A DNA stretch of 8,461 nt. It comes from a candidate division NC10 bacterium SPGG6 (lineage in GTDB: Bacteria > Methylomirabilota > Methylomirabilia > Methylomirabilales > CSP1-5). The stretch is from positions 1 to 8,461 of the forward strand of contig LXTG01000124.1 in assembly GCA_001643535.1 (NCBI GenBank), read 5' to 3'. Position 1 is the first letter of the stretch. Each line of letters begins with the position of its first letter. A program made the position numbers and the translations under genes. Shown here piece by piece: positions 1 through 6,409 of this stretch. Below the pieces are notes generated by a model. The model did not search any database. It was not told the DNA's origin and worked only from the letters and a program-made list of their open reading frames with translations.

Positions 1-108
1 GACCCCGAAACCTTTCAGGCGATTGTGGGAGACCTCTTCAAGCAGGCCGGGCTCTTCCAGGATCTTTCCCCGGAGCATGCAGAAGAATTCGTTCAGTCCA
101 GTAACTAA
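1..108 (+). CDS. rnpA: Ribonuclease P protein component, C-terminal end (5' end outside window)
   Basis: The window opens inside an open frame whose last 35 codons end at TAA 106-108. The visible peptide starts DPETFQAIVGDLFKQAGLF and is a short amphipathic helix followed by an acidic tail. It is too short to carry the family's RNR signature. The call rests mainly on position: rnpA almost always lies immediately before yidD and yidC, and RnpA proteins end in a helix of this general shape. RnpA is the basic protein subunit that helps the RNase P RNA cleave 5' leaders from pre-tRNAs. The frame overlaps the start of yidD by 32 nt, as is common for this pair. Identity is inferred from context, not from a diagnostic motif. 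Confidence 0.72.
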   Translation, partial: DPETFQAIVGDLFKQAGLFQDLSPEHAEEFVQSSN

Positions 109-310
109 GACTGCCCTGAAGGCCATCGCGCTGTATCGGCGGCTCGCCTCTCCGCTTTTCCCTCCTACCTGCCGGTTTGTCCCGACGTGTTCGGCATACA
201 CTCAAGAGGCGATAGGGAGGCACGGCCTGGCGCGCGGCCTCATGCTGGGGGCCTGGCGATTGCTCAGGTGCCACCCCTGTCACCCGGGGGGATTTGATCC
301 CGTACGCTAA
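77..310 (+). CDS. yidD: Membrane protein insertion efficiency factor YidD
   Basis: This is a 77-residue protein of the YidD family (formerly called a haemolysin-like family), a small membrane-associated protein that assists YidC-dependent insertion of inner-membrane proteins. The signature is clear: an amphipathic N-terminus (ALYRRLASPLFPP), then TCRFVPTCSAYTQEAI with Cys32 and Cys38, then RLLRCHPCHPGGFDPVR with Cys65. The length is normal for short members, and the protein stops directly after the GGFDPV motif without the basic tail many homologues have. I chose ATG 77 because it gives the usual N-terminus; the same frame is open upstream to an ATG at 23, but that would run through rnpA coding sequence. 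A GGAG lies only 1 nt before ATG 77, so translation may be coupled to rnpA. The next gene, yidC, is its functional partner. Confidence 0.9.
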   Translation: MQKNSFSPVTKTALKAIALYRRLASPLFPPTCRFVPTCSAYTQEAIGRHGLARGLMLGAWRLLRCHPCHPGGFDPVR

Positions 311-370
311 GGAGACTGGGTTGCGTCGGAGGAGCCCGTGAACGGATTACAGGAGCCCGGCGGCGGGGGC

Positions 371-2020
371 ATGGAGCGGAGGGCGATCCTTGCCACCGTC
401 TTGGCCGTGATCGTTCTCATTCTCTATCAGACCTTCTTTCTCCCAACCCCTCCTCCTCGGCCCCCGGAACCGGAGCAGGAGGTTGTTGAGGAGACGAAGC
501 CCCTCGCCCCAGTTGGGGTCCCTCAGCCACTCGCCAAGGCCCCGCGGATCGCCGGGCCGCTCAGGCGGGGGGAACGCGAAGAGGAGATCATCCTGGAGAC
601 CGATCTGCTCAGGGTGGTCCTGACCAATCGAGGCGGCGGCGTTCGGAGCTGGCAGCTCAAGCAGTACCAAGAGGATACCGGCCCCGTCGACCTCGTAGGC
701 ACCCACCCCGACGAGACAACCCCTCTTCCCTTTACCACATGGGTCCATGGCGGCGAGGGGAACAAGGGGCTTTATCGAATCCTGGAGCGGCCGACGTCCG
801 ATCCCACCAAACCACAGCGGGTCGTGATGGAGTTTCAGGAGGCCGGGGGGATCGTGCTGGAAAAGACCTTGGTGCTTTACCCGGGGCGGTACCTGGCCGA
901 TGTTCGGATTCGGTTGAGGAACCTCGCGAAGGGGGCCACGCAGGGCTCCATTCGGTTGCAGTGGGGCCCCGGCTTCCGGCTCGGGGCGGTCAATCAGGGG
1001 AAGGTGCCCCCCGTGCCGACCGCCTTGATAGATGGGAAACAAGTAACCCCGGACATGGAGGAGCTGGAGCAGGAGCTCATCCAATCAGGAAGAGTTTCCT
1101 GGACGGCCATTCACGACCGCTACTTCGCCGCCGCCCTCATCCCGGGTGAGCCGGGCGCCTCGAGTTTCGTGGCGAAGGATGGTGAGGGGAGGCCTGCGGT
1201 AGGCCTCGTCTACTCGGCGATGAATCTCCCTCCCGGAGGGGAGACAGAGGCGGCGCTCAAGGTCTATGCCGGGCCCAAGGAGCTCACGAGACTGCGGGAT
1301 GCGGGCCACAACCTTCAAGGACTCGTGGACCTCGGCTGGTTCGATTTTCTGGCTCGGCCGGCACTCTACTTCCTCCGGTTTCTGAACGATTTCGTCGGCA
1401 ATTACGGCGTGGCCATCATTATCATCACGGTGCTGCAAAAGGTCGTCTTCTACCCCCTCACGGCGAAAAGCCACAAGTCGATGCAGGCGATGCAGATGCT
1501 TCAGCCGAAGCTCCAAGCCATCAAGGAGCGGCACAAGAACAACCCCAAGAAGGTGAACCAGGAGACAATGGACCTGTACAAAAAACATGGGGTCAACCCC
1601 TTCGGCGGGTGCCTCCCCATGGTCATTCAGATTCCGATCTTTATCGCCCTCTATAATGCGCTCGCCAGCTCGGTCGAGCTATGGCGCGCCCCCTTCGCGC
1701 TCTGGATCGATGACCTCTCGGTCGCGGATACGCTCTTCAGCATCCCCCTCGCGGGAGACGTGTTCCCCTTCCGGGGCCTCCCACTGGTCATGGGGATCAG
1801 CATGTTCATTCAGCAAAAAATGAGCCCCACTGGCGGAGACCCCCGCCAGGCAAAGATGATGCTCTACATCATGCCGGTATTTTTCTTGTTCATCTTTTGG
1901 CGGATGCCGTCGGGCCTGGTCCTCTACTGGTTGGTGAACAATGTTCTCCAGATCGGACACCAATATCATATGAATCGGGGGTTGGGGTTGTCATTGAGCG
2001 AAGGAAAGGAATCGGGATGA
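371..2020 (+). CDS. yidC: Membrane protein insertase YidC (Oxa1 family)
   Basis: This 549-residue insertase places proteins into the inner membrane, alone or with SecYEG. Residues 5-23 form the first membrane helix. A Pro- and Glu-rich linker follows, then a large periplasmic beta domain (about 70-315), which marks the Gram-negative type. The conserved insertase core spans 325-540: a helix at 346-364 (GVAIIIITVLQKVVFYPLT), a cytoplasmic helical hairpin (SMQAMQMLQPKLQAIKERH), then NPFGGCLPMVIQIPIFIALY, APFALWIDDLS, QQKMSP and MPSGLVLYWLVNN. Lys357 occupies the place of the groove arginine (Arg366 in E. coli), a conservative exchange that keeps the positive charge. ATG 371 gives the typical start MERRAILA. 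An in-frame GTG at 338 has a better ribosome site (GGAGGAG, 328-334) and would add 11 Gly-rich residues, so the start is not settled. The stop overlaps the mnmE start. Confidence 0.96.
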   Translation: MERRAILATVLAVIVLILYQTFFLPTPPPRPPEPEQEVVEETKPLAPVGVPQPLAKAPRIAGPLRRGEREEEIILETDLLRVVLTNRGGGVRSWQLKQYQEDTGPVDLVGTHPDETTPLPFTTWVHGGEGNKGLYRILERPTSDPTKPQRVVMEFQEAGGIVLEKTLVLYPGRYLADVRIRLRNLAKGATQGSIRLQWGPGFRLGAVNQGKVPPVPTALIDGKQVTPDMEELEQELIQSGRVSWTAIHDRYFAAALIPGEPGASSFVAKDGEGRPAVGLVYSAMNLPPGGETEAALKVYAGPKELTRLRDAGHNLQGLVDLGWFDFLARPALYFLRFLNDFVGNYGVAIIIITVLQKVVFYPLTAKSHKSMQAMQMLQPKLQAIKERHKNNPKKVNQETMDLYKKHGVNPFGGCLPMVIQIPIFIALYNALASSVELWRAPFALWIDDLSVADTLFSIPLAGDVFPFRGLPLVMGISMFIQQKMSPTGGDPRQAKMMLYIMPVFFLFIFWRMPSGLVLYWLVNNVLQIGHQYHMNRGLGLSLSEGKESG

Positions 2021-3414
2021 GTAGGGCTGAAACAGCGGATCCCTTTCAGGATACCATTGCTGCGATTGCCACACCTCCGGGGGAGGGGGGAATCGGAATT
2101 GTCCGTCTGAGCGGACCGCGGGCCCTGGAGGTAGCGTGCCGCGCCTTCTCCCCCTCCTCCGGTGCTGACCCGCGGGGGTTCGCTAGCCACACCATCCACC
2201 GCGGCCATGTGGTCGACCCCGGGACCGGCGCCGTGATAGACGAGGTCCTTCTGTTGCTCATGCGGGCCCCGAGGTCCTACACCGGGGAGGAGGTCGTGGA
2301 GCTGCACGGCCACGGCGGGCGCGTCTCCGTTCAGTCGATCCTCAGTACGGTGCTTCGCAACGGGGCGAGGGCTGCCTTGCCTGGGGAGTTCACCCGGCGC
2401 GCCTTCTTGAATGGGCGACTCGATCTCGCGCAGGCCGAGGCGGTCTTGGAGGTCGTTCGGGCCAAGACCGAGGCGGGGCTCAAGGCGGCCGTGCGCCAGC
2501 TTCAGGGCGGGCTCTCGGGGCTGGTTCAGGGTCTGCGAAGGGAGCTGCTTTCCCTGTTGGCCACCCTGGAGGCCTCGGTCGATTTTCCTGAGGAGGGGTT
2601 GGATTTCCCGGAGGTCGGAGAGCTCGAGAAGCGGATCTATCGCGTCGAGGAGGGGCTTCACGCCCTGATCCAGAAGGCCAGGGAAGGACGGCTGCTTCGA
2701 GAGGGGGCAAAGGTGGTCATCGTTGGCCGCCCCAACGTGGGAAAGTCGAGCCTCCTGAATGCCCTCCTCGGGAGGGAGCGGGCCATTGTCTCGGTGATTC
2801 CGGGGACCACTCGGGACACCGTAGAGGAGGAATTTCAGGTCGGGGGGATCCCGGTCCGGTTGATCGACACCGCCGGGTTCCGGCAGGAGCCGGGAGATCC
2901 GTTGGAGGCGGAAGGTCTTCGCCGGACCCGGGCGGCCCTGGAGCAGGCCGATCTTGCAATTGTGGTTGTGGACGGCAGCGACCACATCGCTCCGTCGGAC
3001 CTACAGGCCTGGTCAGAGCCCCGGGAGCCGCGCATCCTCGTGGTCAACAAGAGCGACCTCCCCCCCGCGGTGTCGCCAGCCATCTACGAAGGCCGATTCG
3101 GAGTTCAGCCGCTCTTCACCTCGGCCCTCAGCGGGCAAGGGGTGGAGGACTTGCGGAAGGCGCTTCAGCGGCTGCTGGGGGGGGAGGCGGAAGGCGAGGC
3201 GTTTACGATGGTGGGCCCGAGACATCGTGAGGCATTGGAACGGGCCGAGAGGCAGCTTCTCGGGGCGCGCAAGGGGCTGGGAGAGGGCCTCTCATTTGAG
3301 TTTGTTGCTCTCGATGTCCGTGGGGCACTTGGCGCCCTGGGCGAGGTCCTGGGGGAGACAGTGACCGAGGAGGTGCTGGACCAGATCTTCCACGACTTCT
3401 GTATCGGCAAGTAG
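2017..3414 (+). CDS. mnmE: tRNA uridine-5-carboxymethylaminomethyl(34) synthesis GTPase MnmE
   Basis: MnmE (TrmE) is a 465-residue K+-dependent GTPase. With MnmG it adds carboxymethylaminomethyl or aminomethyl groups to wobble U34 of certain tRNAs, using methylene-tetrahydrofolate. The N-terminal folate-binding domain shows IAAIATPPGEGGIGIVRLSGP and SYTGEEVVELHGHGG (88-101). The central helical domain contains LPGEFTRRAFLNGRLDLAQA (121-140). The inserted G domain is complete: G1 GRPNVGKSS (237-245), the IPGTTRD loop (261-267), G3 DTAGFR (284-289), G4 NKSD (344-347) and a G5 region at SALSG (369-373). The protein ends in the diagnostic CIGK, whose cysteine (462) is essential in the family. Length is normal and no key residue is missing. 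The ATG lies on the yidC stop (ATGA), so the two are probably translationally coupled. MnmG is not encoded next to it. Confidence 0.97.
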   Translation: MSRAETADPFQDTIAAIATPPGEGGIGIVRLSGPRALEVACRAFSPSSGADPRGFASHTIHRGHVVDPGTGAVIDEVLLLLMRAPRSYTGEEVVELHGHGGRVSVQSILSTVLRNGARAALPGEFTRRAFLNGRLDLAQAEAVLEVVRAKTEAGLKAAVRQLQGGLSGLVQGLRRELLSLLATLEASVDFPEEGLDFPEVGELEKRIYRVEEGLHALIQKAREGRLLREGAKVVIVGRPNVGKSSLLNALLGRERAIVSVIPGTTRDTVEEEFQVGGIPVRLIDTAGFRQEPGDPLEAEGLRRTRAALEQADLAIVVVDGSDHIAPSDLQAWSEPREPRILVVNKSDLPPAVSPAIYEGRFGVQPLFTSALSGQGVEDLRKALQRLLGGEAEGEAFTMVGPRHREALERAERQLLGARKGLGEGLSFEFVALDVRGALGALGEVLGETVTEEVLDQIFHDFCIGK

Positions 3415-3499
3415 CGTCAGTGGCACCGGCGCGAACAGGGCCGAGCGCACCGTCGTCGGGGGAGGAGACCAGCGAGCCATTGAGTGGCAGGCGTTCTCT

Positions 3500-4189
3500 G
3501 TGGATGAGAAGGCAAAAAAACAGCTCCGTCGCGGCATAGCTCGACTGAATCTTCCCTTCACCGAGTCCCAAATTGAGTCTCTCATCACGTACCTCCGTGA
3601 GCTCAAGCGGTGGAATCGGAGGGCGAACCTTGTCGGGTTTCGGACCGATGATGCACTGATCCGGCACGGGATTTTGGACTCCCTGTCCCTCCTCGAGGCC
3701 TTTCGGGTTCAGCCCGGCCTGGAGCTTATGGATATCGGGAGCGGTGCGGGCTTTCCGGGCATTCCCCTGAAGGTTGCCGCCCCCGATCTCAGGGTCACGT
3801 TGGTCGAGGCCACGAGAAAAAAGGCTTCGTTTCTGAGGCAGGTGTGTCGTCTCCTCCAGCTGCAGGGCGTCTCCGTTCTTCAGGCCAGGGCGGAGGCTCT
3901 CCATAACGATCCGTCCCACCGGGAGGCCTATGATCTGGTGACCGCCAGGGCTGTAGCGAGGTTGCCAGAAGCGGTTACACTGTGCGCACCCTTTATGAAA
4001 AGCGATGGGCGGCTCGTCCTGCCCGTGGGGCCCAAATGGCCGAGGGAGGCGGAGACCCTGAGGCGTCCCGACCTCAGGATCGAGGGGATGATCCCCGCGA
4101 GCGGCGACCGATACGTTCTAGTCATGGTCAAGGTTAGGCATGTTTCACGTGAAACGGGGGTCCGGGCGCATCCGGAAAGTGTCCCGTGA
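3500..4189 (+). CDS. rsmG: 16S rRNA (guanine-N7)-methyltransferase RsmG
   Basis: RsmG (GidB) uses S-adenosylmethionine to methylate N7 of G527 in the 530 loop of 16S rRNA; loss gives low-level streptomycin resistance in several bacteria. The 229-residue protein shows the family's features: RANLVGFRTDDALIRHGILDSL (about 41-62; N, HGILDSL are the key positions), the SAM-binding glycine motif LMDIGSGAGFPGIPLKV (76-92), VTLVEATRKKASFLRQV (99-115) and VTARAVARLPE (147-157). The start is GTG 3500; its ribosome site is weak (AGG at 3489-3491). No other start in frame is convincing. The C-terminal tail (HVSRETG) is unlike the usual Tyr-Pro-Arg ending because a parS site is written into this part of the gene. 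The stop codon lies inside a second, degenerate parS. The gene stands 85 nt after mnmE and 69 nt before parA. Confidence 0.95.
   Translation: MDEKAKKQLRRGIARLNLPFTESQIESLITYLRELKRWNRRANLVGFRTDDALIRHGILDSLSLLEAFRVQPGLELMDIGSGAGFPGIPLKVAAPDLRVTLVEATRKKASFLRQVCRLLQLQGVSVLQARAEALHNDPSHREAYDLVTARAVARLPEAVTLCAPFMKSDGRLVLPVGPKWPREAETLRRPDLRIEGMIPASGDRYVLVMVKVRHVSRETGVRAHPESVP
4141..4156. promoter_or_regulatory. parS: parS centromere site (ParB-binding), near-perfect
   Basis: TGTTTCACGTGAAACG matches the bacterial parS consensus TGTTNCACGTGAAACA at every position except the last. The inner 14 bases (4142-4155) are a perfect palindrome. It lies within the 3' coding end of rsmG, read there as HVSRET, and about 100 bp before parA. 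parS sites near parAB are where ParB dimers load and spread to organise the origin region. Functional assignment is by motif and position. Confidence 0.93.
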
Positions 4190-4193
4190 AACA
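4178..4193. promoter_or_regulatory. Degenerate second parS-like site
   Basis: AGTGTCCCGTGAAACA matches parS at 13 of 16 positions. The right half (CGTGAAACA) is perfect, while the left half is changed at three positions. Its centre is 37 bp from that of the near-perfect site, and it covers the rsmG stop codon (TGA 4187-4189). It could be a weak ParB half-site, an operator for parAB, or a decayed copy. Binding is not proven by sequence. Confidence 0.5.
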
Positions 4194-4202
4194 TTTTCCC
4201 CT

Positions 4203-4214
4203 TCCCCCGGGGGA
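4203..4214. repeat. 12-bp palindrome before parA
   Basis: TCCCCCGGGGGA is a perfect inverted repeat with no loop. It lies between the second parS-like site and the parA ribosome site, where a promoter or operator for parAB would be expected. It cannot form a normal terminator hairpin because it lacks a loop and a T run. In GC-rich DNA such a run can arise by chance. Confidence 0.35.
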
Positions 4215-4258
4215 CGCAGCGTGCTATCTTCCGAGATGACATTGAGGGGAGGTATCGG

Positions 4259-5041
4259 TTGGCGCGCGTGATCGCGGTCACCAACCAGAAGGGGGGAGTA
4301 GGCAAGACCACCACCGCAGTAAACCTCGCTGCCTGTCTCGCCGCGGCTGAAAAACGGACAGCTGTGGTGGACATAGACCCTCAGGGAAACGCCACCTCTG
4401 GGTTGGGGGTCCCCCGGGAGGGACCCGGGCCTTACATCTATGAGGTCCTGATGGGGGAGGCCAAGGCCTCCGAGGCACTGCGCCCGGCAGCAATTTCTTC
4501 CCTTGAAGTCCTCCCCTCAAGCCCATCCCTCCATGGGGCAGAGATAGAGCTGGCGCAGACGGAGGGCCGAGAGCAACGACTGAAGAATGCCATCAGGGAG
4601 TTCCTTCCTGATTATGAGTATGTCCTTATCGATTGCCCCCCCTCCCTCGGCCTCTTAACCCTCAATGCCCTTACGGCAGCCGACTCCATTCTCATTCCTC
4701 TTCAGTGTGAATATTATGCCCTCGAGGGTCTGGCCCATCTGTTGACCACGCTGCGCCTCGTCCGCCGCTCGTTCAATCCGGACCTCGAGATCGAGGGGAT
4801 CCTCTTTACCATGTATGACAGCCGCTTGAGCCTGAACCGGCAGGTGCTGGAGGACGTGCGGAGGAACTTTCCCGGGAAAATCTTCAAGACCCTCATCCCC
4901 AGGAGCATCCGGCTCAGCGAGGCGCCGAGCTTCGGGAAGCCGGTCATTTTATACGATATCCGCTCGGCAGGGGCTGACGCGTATCTCAATCTCGCAAAGG
5001 AGGTGATCGATGGGACGACAGGCGCTCGGTCGGGGCCTTGA
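4259..5041 (+). CDS. parA: Chromosome partitioning ATPase ParA (Soj)
   Basis: ParA is a Walker-type ATPase that binds DNA non-specifically as an ATP dimer and moves ParB-parS complexes to segregate replicated origins. The 260-residue length is normal for the chromosomal Soj type, which lacks the extra N-terminal DNA-binding domain of many plasmid ParAs. Visible motifs are the deviant Walker A KGGVGKTT (11-18) with its signature lysine, Walker A' VVDIDPQGN (36-44), Walker B VLIDCPPSLGLLTLNAL (122-138) and the C-terminal PRSIRLSEAPSFGKPV (214-229), which contributes to DNA binding. I chose TTG 4259 because a strong ribosome site, GAGGGGAGG (4244-4252), stands 6 nt before it; a GTG at 4268 is the alternative. 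parA is cotranscribed with parB and overlaps it by 32 nt. Confidence 0.95.
   Translation: MARVIAVTNQKGGVGKTTTAVNLAACLAAAEKRTAVVDIDPQGNATSGLGVPREGPGPYIYEVLMGEAKASEALRPAAISSLEVLPSSPSLHGAEIELAQTEGREQRLKNAIREFLPDYEYVLIDCPPSLGLLTLNALTAADSILIPLQCEYYALEGLAHLLTTLRLVRRSFNPDLEIEGILFTMYDSRLSLNRQVLEDVRRNFPGKIFKTLIPRSIRLSEAPSFGKPVILYDIRSAGADAYLNLAKEVIDGTTGARSGP
4997..5008 (+). promoter_or_regulatory. Extended Shine-Dalgarno site for parB inside parA
   Basis: AAGGAGGTGATC is complementary over 12 bases to the conserved 3' end of bacterial 16S rRNA (GATCACCTCCTT). Its GGAGG core ends 6 nt before the parB ATG at 5010. It is written within the last codons of parA. It fixes the parB start and suggests strong initiation that does not depend only on coupling to parA. 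Confidence 0.85.
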
Positions 5042-5642
5042 GGCTCTTATTCCGGTCGGAAAGGAAGAGCCGGGGATAGTCGAAATCCCCCTGGTGGAGA
5101 TCCGTCCAAGCCCGTTCCAACCGAGGAAACGCTTTGATGACAAGAAGTTAGACGAACTCACCGCGTCGATCCGCGCCCAGGGGGTTCTTTCTCCGGTCAT
5201 TGTACGTCAAGCAAGGGATGGCTATGAACTCGTGGCGGGAGAGCGGCGCGTCCGCGTTGCTAACACCTTGCGCCTCCTCAAGCTTCCATCGAAACTACGA
5301 GAGGACGTGATCGAAGGGACCCTTTCGGCTGGCCACGGTCGGGCCCTGTTGGCCCTCGAGGGGAGGGAGCTTCAGCTCAAGGCGCGGGAGGCGGTCATCA
5401 GGCGCGGACTCTCGGTCCGGGCGACCGAGCTCCTGGTCAAACGGTTGAAGGCTGCGCCGGCGGCTCGGGGTCGAACCTTGGGCCGGCAGGCTCCCGGGCT
5501 GGCCCAAGCGGAAGAGCAGTTGCGGCGCGCCTTGGCCACGAAGGTCCGGATAATCCGGAGCGGCCACCGCGGTCGGATTGAGGTCGAGTTTTACTCTGAG
5601 GAGGATCTGGACCGCCTCGTTCAAAAAATCTGTGCCCCGTGA
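5010..5642 (+). CDS. parB: Chromosome partitioning protein ParB with apparent internal in-frame deletion
   Basis: ParB normally binds parS, hydrolyses CTP, slides along DNA as a clamp and stimulates ParA. This copy has 210 residues against about 280-300 for the family. Both ends are typical: N-terminal MGRQALGRGLEALIP, the IPLVEIRPSPFQPRKRF segment (26-42), GVLSPVIV, and GYELVAGERR (71-80), the first nucleotide-binding motif. The C-terminal part has VANTLRLLKLP (83-93), GTLSAGHGRALLALEG (103-118), GLSVRATELLVK (133-144) and a dimerisation segment KVRIIRSGHRGRIEVEFYS (178-196). GERR runs straight into VRVANTLRLL, so the intervening ENLQR..L..IEEA motif and most of the helix-turn-helix (LTQEEVA..VGKSR) are missing, roughly 65 residues. 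The frame is kept. It may be a real deletion, a changed function or an assembly collapse. A canonical parS-specific activity is unlikely from this protein. Confidence 0.9.
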   Translation: MGRQALGRGLEALIPVGKEEPGIVEIPLVEIRPSPFQPRKRFDDKKLDELTASIRAQGVLSPVIVRQARDGYELVAGERRVRVANTLRLLKLPSKLREDVIEGTLSAGHGRALLALEGRELQLKAREAVIRRGLSVRATELLVKRLKAAPAARGRTLGRQAPGLAQAEEQLRRALATKVRIIRSGHRGRIEVEFYSEEDLDRLVQKICAP

Positions 5643-5727
5643 TATGGGGAAGGGGAATACGTCCACAGCCCGCCAAGCCCTGCGAAGTTGGCCTGTTCGA
5701 GGATCCAGGCGGATGTGAGGGAACTCG

Positions 5728-6219
5728 ATGCGCCGGATCTTCGTGATCATGCTGCCTGCCGGGGTGGGAGTCTGGCTCGGAGCGATGGTCTTTTTCAGCT
5801 TCGCGGTAGCCCCCACCGCCTTTGCCACCCTCGAGAGTCGCCATCAAGCAGGCGACCTGGTCGCCGCAACGCTCAACATCTTGTACCTGTTTGGGTATGT
5901 CCTTGGGCCCCTCCTTGTGCTCGCGAGCGTCGTGGCTCGTCCGATCGGGCGACAGCGGCTTTGGGGGTTGCGGACGATCCTGCTCGTCCTGATGACTCTG
6001 TCAACCCTCATCTCTCGGGAGTTCGTGGGGACAAAGCTGTTGGCTCTTCGCCGCGCCATGGGACCTATGATCGAGAAGACCCCCCCTGGCGATCCATCGC
6101 GGCTCCTGTTTCAACAGTGGCATCAATACTCCGTCTTGCTCATGCTATTCAACATCGCCGCCGCCGCCGCCGTCCTTCTTCTGCTCTGGCGTGAGGGATT
6201 CGGGCAACCCCGAAGTTAG
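5728..6219 (+). CDS. DUF4149-like four-helix membrane protein
   Basis: This 163-residue protein has four predicted membrane helices at about 5-30, 48-70, 80-97 and 134-154. The first contains WLGAMVFFSFAVAPTAF (16-32), the pattern of DUF4149 (TMEM205-like) proteins, followed by a soluble turn with a Gln-Ala-Gly (QAG, 40-42). Near the end, FQQWHQYSVLLMLFNI carries the His-containing helix start seen in that family. Function in bacteria is not known. ATG 5728 is preceded by GAGGGA (5716-5721) with a 6-nt spacer. The gene is 85 nt after parB with no terminator visible, so it may be transcribed with it. A (GCC)5 run codes an alanine stretch in the last helix. The assignment to DUF4149 is by recalled motif and is less certain than the membrane topology. 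Confidence 0.8.
   Translation: MRRIFVIMLPAGVGVWLGAMVFFSFAVAPTAFATLESRHQAGDLVAATLNILYLFGYVLGPLLVLASVVARPIGRQRLWGLRTILLVLMTLSTLISREFVGTKLLALRRAMGPMIEKTPPGDPSRLLFQQWHQYSVLLMLFNIAAAAAVLLLLWREGFGQPRS
6157..6171. repeat. (GCC)5 trinucleotide repeat inside a membrane helix
   Basis: Five consecutive GCC codons encode Ala144-Ala148 in the last membrane helix of the DUF4149-like protein. The repeat is in frame, so slippage would change helix length by whole residues. It may be no more than alanine codon preference in GC-rich DNA. Confidence 0.6.
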
Positions 6220-6294
6220 CCCCTCGACTCTTCGGATATCCAACGGACAAACAAGGCCTGAGTGGGGGAGCCGTTTAGGCACAAACCTTGCTCT

Positions 6295-6306
6295 CGATAC
6301 GTATCG
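6295..6306. promoter_or_regulatory. 12-bp palindrome upstream of the aldehyde dehydrogenase gene
   Basis: CGATACGTATCG is a perfect palindrome in the 190-nt non-coding gap 6220-6409, about 105 bp before the GTG start at 6410. The gap is the longest in the window and is where a promoter for the dehydrogenase-aminotransferase pair should lie. The palindrome could be a transcription factor operator. I see no clear -35/-10 pair around it. The gap also holds a small CGGCG-AAA-CGCCG hairpin at 6356-6368 that lacks a T run. Confidence 0.3.
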
Positions 6307-6409
6307 GAGGCGACACCTCGCGATCCCTGTGTAGGACCTCATCAAGAACAATCACCGGCGAAACGCCGCACAAACTGCGAAGGGCCGACAATCGCAAGGA
6401 GAGAGAGCG

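Noticed and set aside
1966..2985. Long open frame on the minus strand (339 codons)
   Set aside because: It lies opposite mnmE, whose family motifs are complete. The minus-strand protein is Pro/Gly/Arg-rich and matches nothing I recognise; it is a shadow frame typical of GC-rich DNA.
3415..3499. Gap between mnmE and rsmG as a remnant of mnmG or a terminator
   Set aside because: Only 85 nt, with no recognisable MnmG coding sequence and no hairpin followed by T residues.
3499..3507. TGTGGATGA, one base from a DnaA box
   Set aside because: It is a single copy at the start of rsmG with no AT-rich stretch or further boxes, so it gives no evidence of an origin here.
4221..4230. Possible -10 element (TATCTT) before parA
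   Set aside because: The sequence at the matching -35 distance is a C-rich run without resemblance to TTGACA; too weak to call a promoter.
6356..6368. CGGCG-AAA-CGCCG hairpin before the dehydrogenase gene
   Set aside because: The 5-bp stem has no following T run, so it is not a credible intrinsic terminator and may be chance.
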